Assembly: GCA_020847175.1 (NCBI GenBank)
Contig: JADLCM010000019.1
Location: forward strand, 1-64,000
DNA: 64,000 bases
Direction: 5' to 3'
DNA from: Phycisphaerales bacterium
GTDB lineage: Bacteria; Planctomycetota; Phycisphaerae; Phycisphaerales; UBA1924
Shown piece by piece: positions 19,911 to 28,109 of this stretch. How positions within the stretch are numbered: position 1 is the stretch's first letter; the number at the start of each line of letters is the position of its first letter. The position numbers were made by a program, and so were the translations under genes. The notes under the pieces were generated by a model, which did no database searches, had not been told where the DNA came from, and saw only the letters and a list, made by a program, of their open reading frames with translations.

Positions 19911-20060
19911 CCGCAGTCGCGCCGCGGGGCCGGCGGGCTGCGGGCACCCGAAGTTTCACCCCCGAAGTTCCACGCCCGAAGTTTGGTAGCCGGAGTTCGG
20001 TACGCGAGGTTTGGTACCCGAGGTTCGGCGCGGGTGATGGGGGACGCCGCAGTCGCGCCG
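19911..20060 (-). repeat. Inverted copy of the 136-bp higher-order repeat
   Basis: On the minus strand this is one full 136-bp unit of the family found three times at 63307-63715: six 14-bp modules of the AACYTCGGGYNNNS kind plus a CCGCAGT ... ACTGCGG hairpin module. The word CCGCAGTCGC starts at 19911 and again at 20047, giving exactly the same 136-bp period. A second unit begins but is cut off after about 14 bases. Confidence 0.85.
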
Positions 20061-20299
20061 CGGGGGAAATTCTCGGTTTCCCTGGAACCGTCTGGGGCGG
20101 GCTCCGTATCGACAGGCGTGCATGGCGCGGCTGTTCTTGTCGCGCGACGAGTTCCCGGTTCCTGAGTTCGGGAATGACCGATGGCGGAAGCCGAGCGTGG
20201 CTGTTCGCCTGCACCTCGCCGCGTCAGCAGCGGGGAAACACGACTGCATCTCGCGTTTGCGCGAGCCACAAGCCCCACGAGAGGGCGGAAGCCCTGACG

Positions 20300-20325
20300 A
20301 GGCCCGGTGTGTGCCGGGCCTTTGT
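20300..20325 (+). terminator. Rho-independent terminator-like hairpin (plus strand)
   Basis: AGGCCCGG-TGTGTG-CCGGGCCT followed by TTGTC: an eight-pair GC-rich stem with a short T-rich tail on the plus strand. It lies just after the convergent end of def. No plus-strand gene precedes it, so it may end an unannotated small RNA or serve def as a bidirectional hairpin. Confidence 0.6.
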
Positions 20326-20348
20326 CATTGGTCGAATCGCGCTTCGGT

Positions 20349-20909
20349 TCAGCGGCGCTTGCCCGAGCGTTCGAGGGCGCGCACGAACGAGCGGTTCTTG
20401 GCCTTCGCCTCGGGCGTGAAGCGGTCGAGGATCAGCACGCCGTTGAGGTGGTCCATCTCGTGCTGCCAGCACCGGGCGAGCAGCCCCCCGGCCCGACGCG
20501 TGAAGGGCCGGCCCTTGGCGTCGAAGGCGGCGATGGTGATGATCGGCGGGCGCATCACGTCGCCCCGGATGCCCGGCAGGCTCAGGCACCCCTCGTCGAA
20601 CACCTCGGGCTCGCCCTCGGGGTTCGAGAGGACGGGGTTGATGAACACTTCCGGCGCGGCGGAGGCCGTGGGGGGCGAGGCCTCGGGCGAGCGCTCGGGG
20701 CTGGCGGGCACGAAGGCCACGAACATGCGGATCGAGCGCCCCACCTGCGGGGCGGCGAGGCCGATGCCCTCGGAGTCACGCATGGTTTCGAGCATCGCCT
20801 GGGCGAGCCGCTCGATCTCCGGCGTGAAGGCCTGAACCGGGGCGGCGACGGCGCGCAGCACGGGGTCGGGGTGCAGAACGAGGCGCAGGCTGGGGGAATC
20901 CGGGGGCAC
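20349..20909 (-). CDS. def: Peptide deformylase
   Basis: Removes the N-formyl group from nascent proteins in the cytoplasm. The 186-residue protein has the three diagnostic motifs: GIGLAAPQVG (motif 1), EGCLSLPG with the metal-binding Cys (motif 2) and QHEMDHLNG with HExxH (motif 3). It starts at GTG 20909 (MPPDSPSLRLVLHPDPVL); upstream frames lack family character. A Ser/Pro/Ala-rich insert (SPERSPEASPPTASAAPEVF) stands before the usual ANPEI-like strand. Divergent from the TPR gene, with a 118-bp shared promoter region. Confidence 0.95.
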   Translation of the reverse strand: MPPDSPSLRLVLHPDPVLRAVAAPVQAFTPEIERLAQAMLETMRDSEGIGLAAPQVGRSIRMFVAFVPASPERSPEASPPTASAAPEVFINPVLSNPEGEPEVFDEGCLSLPGIRGDVMRPPIITIAAFDAKGRPFTRRAGGLLARCWQHEMDHLNGVLILDRFTPEAKAKNRSFVRALERSGKRR

Positions 20910-20974
20910 GGACGGATCGTATCGTGAACGCGCGCCTCCGGCGCGAGGCCCGGCACGGGGCGACGCCGGGCGCG

Positions 20975-20980
20975 TACGAT
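20975..20980 (+). promoter_or_regulatory. Possible -10 box TACGAT for the TPR gene
   Basis: TACGAT, 47 bases before the TTG start at 21028, in the def/TPR divergent region. TACGAT occurs in the same place before the gene starting at 34536 on the minus strand. No -35 box is recognised. Confidence 0.3.
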
Positions 20981-21027
20981 GCCCGCGCGCCACGGGGCGG
21001 CGCAGCGCACGATCGGAGGCACGCGGT

Positions 21028-22536
21028 TTGGCGATCTTCGGCAACAAGAGCGGCGAGGGCGACGGGAACAAGAACGGCGAGGCCGCAGGGTTCGGCGCGC
21101 TCTCGCCCGAAAAGGCCAAGGCGTTCTTCGATCGCGCGCGCACGGTGCACGACACCACGAACTACGAATACGCGATGACGATGTGGCTGAGCGGCCTGCG
21201 CCTCCAGCCCAACAGCCTGCCGGCCCTGGAGGGATACTGGAAGTCGGCGGTCGCCTTTGAGAACGAGCACGGCAACAAGCTGAGCAAGGACACGCGCAAG
21301 GGGTTCTCAGGGAAGGGCGAGATCGAGGGCTTTCTCGCCGCGATGCTCGACTGGGGCGTCGAGCCGGTAGACCCCGCGCACCCGGTGAAGGCGGCGGAGC
21401 ACGCGGCGAAGATCCACGCCGCGGGCGCGCCGATGGGCGAGGTGGGCGACTGGATTCTCGCGCGGGCGACGCGCCTGGTGGAGCAGGAGAAGAAGCCCCG
21501 GGCCCGCAAGCACATGTATGTGAAGTTGATGGAGGCCGCCGCCACCATCGGCCTGTTCGAGTACGCGGTGCGGTGCGGCGACGCGGCGAGCAAGCTCGAC
21601 CCCGCGGACATCGAACTCGCGACCCGCACGCGCAACATGGCGGCCCAGGCGACGATGTCGAGCGGCGGGTACGACCGCACGGGGCAGGAGGGCGGCTTCC
21701 GTTCCAACATCCGCGATGCCGACACGCAGCGCCGGCTCGAGGAGACCGAGCGGATCGGGAAGTCGGAGGACACCAAGGAGCGTGTGCTCGCCGACTGGGA
21801 GAAGGAATACCAGGCGAAGCCGGGCGACGTGCCGACCGTGAACCAGTATGTGAAGGCTCTGCTGGAGCGCGGCCGCCCGGAGGATGAGCGGCAGGCCTAC
21901 AGCGTGCTCAACCGCGCCTTCGAGACGATGCACCAGTTCCACTTCCGGCAGAAGGCCGGGGAGATCCGGCTCCGCCAGGCGCGTCGCAAGCTGGAGGACT
22001 ACCGGGCCGCCGCCTCGGCAAGCCCGGACGACGAAACGGCCCAGCGGAACGCGCAGATCGCCGGGCGGAAGTACCTGGAGATGGAACTGCAGGAGTATCG
22101 GCTGCGTGTGGAGAACTACCCCACCGACGTGAGCCTGAAGTTCGAGCTCGGGAAGCGCGAGTTTGAGCTCGGCAACAACGAGCAGGCGATCGCGCTCTTC
22201 CAGGAGTCGCAGCAGGACCCGCGCAACCGCACGGTATCGATGACCTACCTGGGGCAGGCCTTCTCGCGCATGGGCTGGGTCGATGAGGCGATTGACACTT
22301 TCCGCAAGGCCTGCGAATGGCACCAGGACATGAACGACGCGACCGGCATGGAGCTGCGCTACGCGCTGCTCTGCGCGCTTCAGGCCAAGGCCGGGACCGA
22401 CCGTTCACTCGAAGCGGCCCAGGAGGCCGAGAAACTCGCCTCGAGCATTGCGATCCAGCAGATCTCCTATCGGGATATCCGCGATCGGCGCGACTCGCTC
22501 AAGAAGCTCGTGAGCGAACTGCGCCAGGGCGCCTGA
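21028..22536 (+). CDS. Tetratricopeptide-repeat protein
   Basis: 502 residues, starting at TTG 21028 with GGAGG about nine bases upstream (MAIFGNKSGEGDG). Helical throughout, with TPR-like units near residues 30-65 (TNYEYAMTMWLSGLRLQPNS) and 370-440 (LGKREFELGNNEQAIALFQ; YLGQAFSRMGWVDEAIDTF). No signal peptide or membrane span, so probably cytoplasmic. A scaffold or partner-binding role is what the fold suggests; no enzyme motif is seen and no partner is indicated by the neighbours (divergent def, convergent subtilase). Confidence 0.85.
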   Translation: MAIFGNKSGEGDGNKNGEAAGFGALSPEKAKAFFDRARTVHDTTNYEYAMTMWLSGLRLQPNSLPALEGYWKSAVAFENEHGNKLSKDTRKGFSGKGEIEGFLAAMLDWGVEPVDPAHPVKAAEHAAKIHAAGAPMGEVGDWILARATRLVEQEKKPRARKHMYVKLMEAAATIGLFEYAVRCGDAASKLDPADIELATRTRNMAAQATMSSGGYDRTGQEGGFRSNIRDADTQRRLEETERIGKSEDTKERVLADWEKEYQAKPGDVPTVNQYVKALLERGRPEDERQAYSVLNRAFETMHQFHFRQKAGEIRLRQARRKLEDYRAAASASPDDETAQRNAQIAGRKYLEMELQEYRLRVENYPTDVSLKFELGKREFELGNNEQAIALFQESQQDPRNRTVSMTYLGQAFSRMGWVDEAIDTFRKACEWHQDMNDATGMELRYALLCALQAKAGTDRSLEAAQEAEKLASSIAIQQISYRDIRDRRDSLKKLVSELRQGA

Positions 22537-22591
22537 ACCGCCGAGCGGGGCAGGCGCATCAGGAGCCGACGCCCGGACGAGGGCGGTGCGC

Positions 22592-24118
22592 TCAGCACCC
22601 CTCAAGAAACCGATCGAGGAAGTAGAACAGGTCGGAGGCGTCAACGACGCCGTCGGGCACGCCGTACTCGGGGCGCGCGGGGTCCACGGTGCCGGTGAAG
22701 TCCGCGCGCGGGTCCTGCCGCTCGACGAGATCGAGGAAGAAGAAGAGGTCGGAGGCATCAATGACGCCGTCGGGCACGCCGTAGCCCGGGCTCGCCGGGT
22801 CGGCGGAACCGGAGAAGTCCGCTTCGCACGGCACGTCGCCTTCGAGTGCGCGGCGGGCATCGACGCGCCCCCAGCCAAAGACCCCGTCTTCGCCGGGTGC
22901 GCCCAGATCCTCGCAGGAGAAGAGCAGGCGGTCGCGGGCCTCATCGGCGCTCAGGCCGGGGTGCGCGCCCCACGCCAGCGCGAGAACCCCCGCCGCCAGC
23001 GAAGTCGCCATGCTGGTGCCGCCGCGCTCGCAGGGCGGGGCGTTGTTGCAGGTGCTCAGGATGTCGGTGCCCGGGGCGAAGAGGTCCAGGGCCGGGCCGA
23101 AGTTGGAACTAGCGGCCTTGGCGTCCTGCGGGTCGGTGGAGCCGACCACGAGCACGTCGGGGTGGTCGAAGGAGAAGAGTTCGGAGTTGTTGTTCCCGGC
23201 GGCGTAGAGATAAACGCCGCCCCGCGCGCGGATGTACGCCCCAGTGGTGTTGATCGCGGGGTTTGACACGCCGGTGAACGACGTGGAGATGACCCGCGCG
23301 CCGTGGTCGGAGGCCCAGCGCGCCCCTTGCAGCAGGTCGTCGGTCATCGCCGTGCCCAGGGGAGAGTTGGAAACCCGAACCATCATGTAGGGGGTGTTCC
23401 AGCAGACGCCCGAGCCCTGCGTGCCGTTGTCTCCCGCTGCGATCGCGATGCCCGCGACGTGGGTGCCGTGCCCGTTGACATCATCGATCGCGCCGCCGGC
23501 GATCTCGTCGCGGTCGTCCACTGCGTTGAAGCCGGGCAGGCGAAGCGGGGCAAGGTCCGGGTTGTCCAGATCGACCCCGGTGTCGGTGATGCCGACGATG
23601 ATGGCCCCTGAGCCCGTGAAGGAATCCCAGGCGAGCGGGGCGTCGATCCTGGCAAGGTGCCACTGATCGGGGAAGGCCGGGTCGTCCGGGATCGTCTCGG
23701 CCGGGTAGCAGCGCCAGTTGGGCCAGACGTACTCGAAGAGGCCCGTCGCGAGAAGGTCGGCGGCGAGCCGACGCTCCGCCGACCCGGGCGCGGCTTCTCC
23801 GCGCTCAGGGTCGGCCCCGGCGCGAAGAACGAACTCATCAACCTCCGGGTACGCGCGCTGCGCGCGCCCGGCGAAAAGCGCCAGCGCCCGGGCGCGATCC
23901 GGCGGCGAGAGATCTTGGCGGGGCCTCGCGATCAACTCGCCGGAGAACTCGAGTTCGCCGGGCCGCTCAACCCATGTGCGGGTGATCTCGTCGGGCGTCG
24001 CGGGCTGCGCCGACCGGCGATCCGCATTCGCCTGGTGATCCGCCCGGGGAGACGCGATCACGCCGGGCGAGGCGCCCAGGCAAGCGAGCCCCAGGATCGC
24101 GGCGTGATGGCGAGGCAT
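22592..24118 (-). CDS. Secreted subtilisin-like serine protease with dockerin-like GC tail
   Basis: 508 residues with a signal peptide (MPRHHAAILGLACLGASPGV), an N-terminal prodomain-like region to about residue 145, then an S8 catalytic domain: IVGITDTGVDLDN (Asp179), NGHGTHVAGI (His217), AAGNNN (oxyanion Asn near 309) and GGTSMATSLAAG (Ser369). All triad residues are present. The last 75 residues are two dockerin-like calcium-loop units (FSGSADPASPGYGVPDG; FTGTVDPARPEYGVPDG) ending FLEGC, the same tail as in the genes at 14485 and 31028. Likely an exported protease attached to a surface partner via the tail. Confidence 0.93.
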   Translation of the reverse strand: MPRHHAAILGLACLGASPGVIASPRADHQANADRRSAQPATPDEITRTWVERPGELEFSGELIARPRQDLSPPDRARALALFAGRAQRAYPEVDEFVLRAGADPERGEAAPGSAERRLAADLLATGLFEYVWPNWRCYPAETIPDDPAFPDQWHLARIDAPLAWDSFTGSGAIIVGITDTGVDLDNPDLAPLRLPGFNAVDDRDEIAGGAIDDVNGHGTHVAGIAIAAGDNGTQGSGVCWNTPYMMVRVSNSPLGTAMTDDLLQGARWASDHGARVISTSFTGVSNPAINTTGAYIRARGGVYLYAAGNNNSELFSFDHPDVLVVGSTDPQDAKAASSNFGPALDLFAPGTDILSTCNNAPPCERGGTSMATSLAAGVLALAWGAHPGLSADEARDRLLFSCEDLGAPGEDGVFGWGRVDARRALEGDVPCEADFSGSADPASPGYGVPDGVIDASDLFFFLDLVERQDPRADFTGTVDPARPEYGVPDGVVDASDLFYFLDRFLEGC

Positions 24119-24376
24119 TGCGTGGTCCGGTCCCCCCCCGAAATGGAGATCGCCTCCATGTGGTTCGGCCCGAAGGAAGAAAGACGTGGGGAACCTCCGT
24201 CGAGCGCCGCAGCCGGAGCGAATTCCGGCGTTTCAGGCGACACCGGTTCAGATCGCCGGTCCGAGAACGGCGCGGCACCGGGCTTTCCGAGGCAACAATC
24301 GTGCCCACCGCGCGCCCCGCTGCAAACGCGCGGGCGCGATCCGGCTGCGAGCGGATTCCCGTTCGTCGCCGGGGAG

Positions 24377-26227
24377 TCAGTGCGCCGACGGTTCCGGTCG
24401 CTGCTCCGCCACCCATCGGTTGACGCGCTGCTCCAGCACGTCGAGGGGCAGGGCCCCCGCCGAGAGCACCACGTCGTGAAACGCGCGAAGATCGAAGCCT
24501 TCGCCCAGCGCCGCCTCGCTCTCGCGCCGCAGGCGCCGGATCGCGAGTTCGCCGATCTTGTAACCGCACGCCTGGCCCGGCCACCCGATGTACCGATCGA
24601 CCTCGCGCTCGATGTTGTGGGGCGAGAGGGCGGAGTTGGCGAGCAAGTAGTCGATCGCCTGCCGGCGCGACCACCCCTTCGCGTGAATGCCGGTATCCAC
24701 CACCAGGCGGCAGGCCCGCCACATCTCATACGTGAGCCGCCCGAAGTCGTCGTATGGGTCTTCAAAGAACCCGTGCCCCCCCGCGGCGCGAGGCGTCTCA
24801 CCCATCTCCAGCCCGAGGCTCTCGGCGTAGAGGGCCCAGCCCTCGACGAACGCGGTGTACCCGAGCAGCGTGCGGAATCGGTGCACGCCGCTCGCCTCCT
24901 GCGCGAGCGCGATCTGGAAGTGGTGCCCGGGCACGGCCTCGTGCAGGGCCAGCGCGATCATCTCGTACGTCGGGCGCTGGTCGAGCCGATAGGTGTTCAC
25001 GATGAAGGTGCCCGCGACGCCCGACTCGAGCGAGCCGTTGAGGTAGTACGCGTTGGGCGACGCTGGGGCCATGATCTGCGGCATCTCGCGCACGCCGTAG
25101 GGCAGACGCGGCAGCACCCGGAAGAGCCTGGGCAGCTCGGCGTCGATCCGCTTGCAGAGCGCCTGGTAGCGCTCCACCAGTTCGCCGGGGCTTCCGGCGT
25201 GGAAGCGCGGGTCCGTGCGGATGCCCTCGATGAACGCGCGGAACGTCGCCGCCTCGTCCGCCCCTGCGGGGGGCTTGAAGTCTGACCTCCGGATCACCTC
25301 CATCATCTCCGCACGGATCCGCGCGACCTCCGCGAGCCCCGTCCGGTGAATCTCGTCGGCGGTGAGGTCAAGCGTGGTGTGCTGCCGGAGCGCGTGCTCA
25401 TAGGCGGGCAGGCCGTCAACGCCGTCGCTGGCGCCGATGGCGGCGCGGCAGTTCGGCTCATACTCCTCGCGCACGAACGTCGCGAGGCGCGCGAACGCGG
25501 GCGTCACGCCGCCCGCGATGGCCTCGCGCGCCCGGGCCGCGCTCGGGTCATCCTGCGGGAGCGCGAGATAGGGTTCGTAGAACGGGCTCGTCTCGGGCTC
25601 GCGCGCGAAGCGTGCATCGGCGAGGGCGTCACACTGCTCCGCGGCGCCGGCCACGGCGGCGCGGGGGGGCACGCGCCCGGCCTTCAGCCCGAGGCGCATC
25701 TGCGCGATGGCCTGGTCGATCGCGGTCGGGATCGCCTCCAGGCGGGCCGCGTAATCGCTGTAGTGCCTGGGCTTGAGAAAGGACAACTGCCGGTGCATCG
25801 ACGGCAATTCGATCTGCGGTCCCCACCGGGCGTCGAGCACGTACTGCTCCGGGTGAAACCGGCGACCCTCGACGGAGAGTTCAAGTTCCCGGCGCAGGAG
25901 CGCGGCATCGACGGTGTCCGCCGGCCCGAACGAGGCGCTGTCCATCCCGTTGAGGCGGGCCAGAAACCCGTCCACCGCCCGGGCGCGCCGCGCCTCGGCC
26001 TGCGGGCTCGAGTCGGCGAGCCGATCATTCCAGCGCTCGTCGCCCTGCTGGCTCGCCCACACCGGGCTTTCTTCCATCTGCCACTGCACGTAGTCATCAA
26101 GCAGCGCCCACAGGGCCGCGTCGCGCCCCGCGGGCGCAACGACCGGCGCCTCGGGCGGCGGGGGGGCCGTGCAGGGTGCTGCCAGAGCCAGTCCGGTCAC
26201 CACGGAAGCAAGTGCGAGCGTGCGCAT
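24377..26227 (-). CDS. DUF885-family protein, putative zinc metallopeptidase
   Basis: 616 residues from ATG 26227 (MRTLALASVVTGLALAAP, a signal peptide). Helical, with the family hallmark HEAVPGHHFQ, an HExxxGHH zinc site, and the following conserved FVEGWALYAE and MWRACRLVVDTGIH segments. DUF885 proteins are exported and have the look of gluzincin-like peptidases; their substrate is generally not known. The length fits the family (about 580-620). A start at 26317 would overlap the mcsB end and add non-signal sequence, so I rejected it. Downstream of mcsB on the same strand, 80 bp away. Confidence 0.9.
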   Translation of the reverse strand: MRTLALASVVTGLALAAPCTAPPPPEAPVVAPAGRDAALWALLDDYVQWQMEESPVWASQQGDERWNDRLADSSPQAEARRARAVDGFLARLNGMDSASFGPADTVDAALLRRELELSVEGRRFHPEQYVLDARWGPQIELPSMHRQLSFLKPRHYSDYAARLEAIPTAIDQAIAQMRLGLKAGRVPPRAAVAGAAEQCDALADARFAREPETSPFYEPYLALPQDDPSAARAREAIAGGVTPAFARLATFVREEYEPNCRAAIGASDGVDGLPAYEHALRQHTTLDLTADEIHRTGLAEVARIRAEMMEVIRRSDFKPPAGADEAATFRAFIEGIRTDPRFHAGSPGELVERYQALCKRIDAELPRLFRVLPRLPYGVREMPQIMAPASPNAYYLNGSLESGVAGTFIVNTYRLDQRPTYEMIALALHEAVPGHHFQIALAQEASGVHRFRTLLGYTAFVEGWALYAESLGLEMGETPRAAGGHGFFEDPYDDFGRLTYEMWRACRLVVDTGIHAKGWSRRQAIDYLLANSALSPHNIEREVDRYIGWPGQACGYKIGELAIRRLRRESEAALGEGFDLRAFHDVVLSAGALPLDVLEQRVNRWVAEQRPEPSAH

Positions 26228-26307
26228 GCCAGAGGATACCGGGGGCGTGCTCGGACGGAGCACCTGGAGCCACGCGGCGAGGCAGCGAGTCGCCAGCCCC
26301 GGGGCAA

Positions 26308-27441
26308 TCAGCGGCAATAGCCCGAAAGCTCTCGGCGAAGCACATCGGCCCGGGCGACGCGCCGCTCCGCCTGGTTCATCTCGCGCCCCGCGAGCCGCTG
26401 CAGGTGCGCAGGCTGGATGAACAGCATGAGTTGGTTCACGTGCTGCTGGTCGAGCCCGGGCAGCAGCCCCAGCACCGCGCCCAGCCGGATGCGGCTCAGG
26501 CAGTCCATCGACTCGTCGCTGGAGAGAATCCGCGCGTGCGTCACCGTGCCCAGCGCGCGGAAGGCCTGGTCGGCCAGAATCTCCGCCCGGCGCTCCAGCA
26601 GTTGCCGCCGGGCGATCCGCTCATACTCCACCACGCGCGGCACGATCTCCTGCTCCATCTCGTGCAGCAGCACGCCCTCGCTCTTGCCCAGCGTGGTCTG
26701 GTTGGAGAGCTGGTACAGGTCTCCGACCGCCTCCGAGCCCTCGCCGTAGAACCCGCGCACCGCGAGGGACATGTCCCCCGCCGCCCGCTTGACCTTGTCG
26801 ATCTCGCCCGTGAGTTTGAGCCCCGGCAGGTGGAGCATCACGCTGAAACGGGCCCCGGTGCCGACGTTGGTGGGGCAGGCGGTGAGGTAGCCGAACCGGG
26901 GGCTGAAGGCGATGTCGAGGGCCTCTTCGAGGCGGTCGTCGGCGGCGTCAGCCGCGTGGTATGCCTCGGCAAGGTCGAACGCCGGGCGCATCACCTGCAC
27001 GCGCAGATGGTCCTCTTCGTTGACCATGATGCTCATGGACTCTTCGGGGAGCGCGATGGCCACGCCCCGGGGCTCGTCAGGCCCGCCCGAACTCGGCCCG
27101 AGTTTCCCCTTGGCGTGCTGCTTGGAAATGAGATGCCGCTCGACGAGCAGGGTGCGGTCGATCGCCGCCGCGTGGTGCAGATCGACCCAGAGCAGGCGTT
27201 CGGTGAAGCCGGCACCGAGAATGCGGGCCTTGGCGAGTTCCAGCACCCGGGCCCGGTCGGCGCGCCCCGCCCGGTTGGGAAAGGCGAACCCCGCGATGTT
27301 CCGCGCCAGGCGGACGCGTGAGGAGAGCACCACGTCGCTCAGGCGCCCGTCGCCCCGGAGCCACCCGGCCCTGGACCGGTGCAGGTCCCCTTGCAGGGGC
27401 GTGGTGCGCTTGGGTTCGCCGGGTTCGGAGGGGGCGTTCAT
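26308..27441 (-). CDS. mcsB: Protein-arginine kinase McsB
   Basis: Phosphorylates arginine residues of proteins; in Bacillus this tags them for ClpCP and controls CtsR. 377 residues (typical about 350-360). ATP:guanido phosphotransferase motifs are LSSRVRLARNI, VNEEDHLRVQV and TACPTNVGTGAR with the reactive Cys region. The C-terminus resembles the McsB regulatory segment (RIRLGAVLGLLPGLD). Its ATG overlaps the mcsA stop (ATGA, 27438-27441), so translation is coupled and the order mcsA-mcsB is conserved. No ctsR or clpC gene is adjacent, unlike in Firmicutes. Confidence 0.94.
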   Translation of the reverse strand: MNAPSEPGEPKRTTPLQGDLHRSRAGWLRGDGRLSDVVLSSRVRLARNIAGFAFPNRAGRADRARVLELAKARILGAGFTERLLWVDLHHAAAIDRTLLVERHLISKQHAKGKLGPSSGGPDEPRGVAIALPEESMSIMVNEEDHLRVQVMRPAFDLAEAYHAADAADDRLEEALDIAFSPRFGYLTACPTNVGTGARFSVMLHLPGLKLTGEIDKVKRAAGDMSLAVRGFYGEGSEAVGDLYQLSNQTTLGKSEGVLLHEMEQEIVPRVVEYERIARRQLLERRAEILADQAFRALGTVTHARILSSDESMDCLSRIRLGAVLGLLPGLDQQHVNQLMLFIQPAHLQRLAGREMNQAERRVARADVLRRELSGYCR

Positions 27442-28001
27442 GCGAGGCTTCCTCCGGAGCCCTCCAGGGCCCGCATTTCGTCGCGCAGCCGCGCGGCGCG
27501 CTCGAACTGCTCGTTGCGCACCGCTTCGTCAAGCTGCTTGCGCAGCAGGTTCAGGCGTTCTTCGCGCTCCCGGATCGACCCCAGCAGGGCCTCCATCGGA
27601 CGCCCGCCCTGGCGCGAATGGGCGAGGGCCCGCCGGGGCACCTTGCCGACGTGATGCGTGGCCCCCTCGTGGGCCCGCTCGACCACCGGCCCGAGCGACG
27701 CTTCCATGCTCGCGTAGCACCCGGCGCACCCGAGCAGGGAGTTGGCCTTGAAGTCTCCGAATGTGGTGCCGCACGTCTCGCACTTGAGTGTGCGGGCCGA
27801 CTCGAGCGCCCGGGCGGGGGCCACGGGCGCCGGGGTGAGCACGAAGTTCTTGAGCAGCTCGTGGATCGGCACGTTGGGGCGGGTATCCACCCCGTGCTGC
27901 TTGGCGCAGACCTCGCACAGGTGGCGTTCGAGTTTCTTGCCTCCCCGGATCACCACTTCGTGCGTCGTGGCCTCGTTGTCGCACAGGTCGCACTTCATCA
28001 T
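27438..28001 (-). CDS. mcsA: McsA-like activator: double zinc finger plus UVR motif
   Basis: 187 residues. Two pairs of CxxC motifs form zinc-binding units (CDLC ... CEVC at the N-terminus; CETC ... CAGC in the middle), followed by a C-terminal UVR helix hairpin (LLRKQLDEAVRNEQFERAAR). This is the McsA layout; McsA binds and activates McsB. Two adjacent ATG codons at 28001 and 27998 start the protein; longer options would add sequence unlike the family. Overlaps mcsB by four bases. The coupled pair implies a protein-arginine phosphorylation system in this organism. Confidence 0.93.
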   Translation of the reverse strand: MMKCDLCDNEATTHEVVIRGGKKLERHLCEVCAKQHGVDTRPNVPIHELLKNFVLTPAPVAPARALESARTLKCETCGTTFGDFKANSLLGCAGCYASMEASLGPVVERAHEGATHHVGKVPRRALAHSRQGGRPMEALLGSIREREERLNLLRKQLDEAVRNEQFERAARLRDEMRALEGSGGSLA

Positions 28002-28048
28002 CCGCACCCTCAGCCGCCTGTGGATGGTACGTCTCTCCGTCCTTCCGG

Positions 28049-28054
28049 TACCAT
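28049..28054 (+). promoter_or_regulatory. Possible -10 box TACCAT for the M1 peptidase operon
   Basis: TACCAT in the mcsA/M1 divergent region, 55 bases before the ATG at 28110. The context (GTACCATGCG) is the same as upstream of the gene at 1246. No -35 box is seen. Confidence 0.3.
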
Positions 28055-28109
28055 GCGTTTCCGGTCGGCGCCGGGCCCCGGCGCGGCGCCACCCCAGATG
28101 GAGCCAGCG

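Larger units (their letters stand above)
19516..20348. other. Long intergenic region, 833 bp, with repeat unit and terminator hairpin
   Basis: No protein gene is apparent between speA and def. It holds partial forward pieces of the 136-bp repeat (GGGTGCCCGCAGTCCG near 19805), one inverted full unit at 19911-20046, a hairpin TTCCCG ... CGGGAA near 20152-20176, a small hairpin AGGGC-GGAA-GCCCT near 20282-20295, and a plus-strand terminator-like hairpin at 20300-20325. A small RNA could end at the latter, since no plus-strand gene precedes it. Confidence 0.5.
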
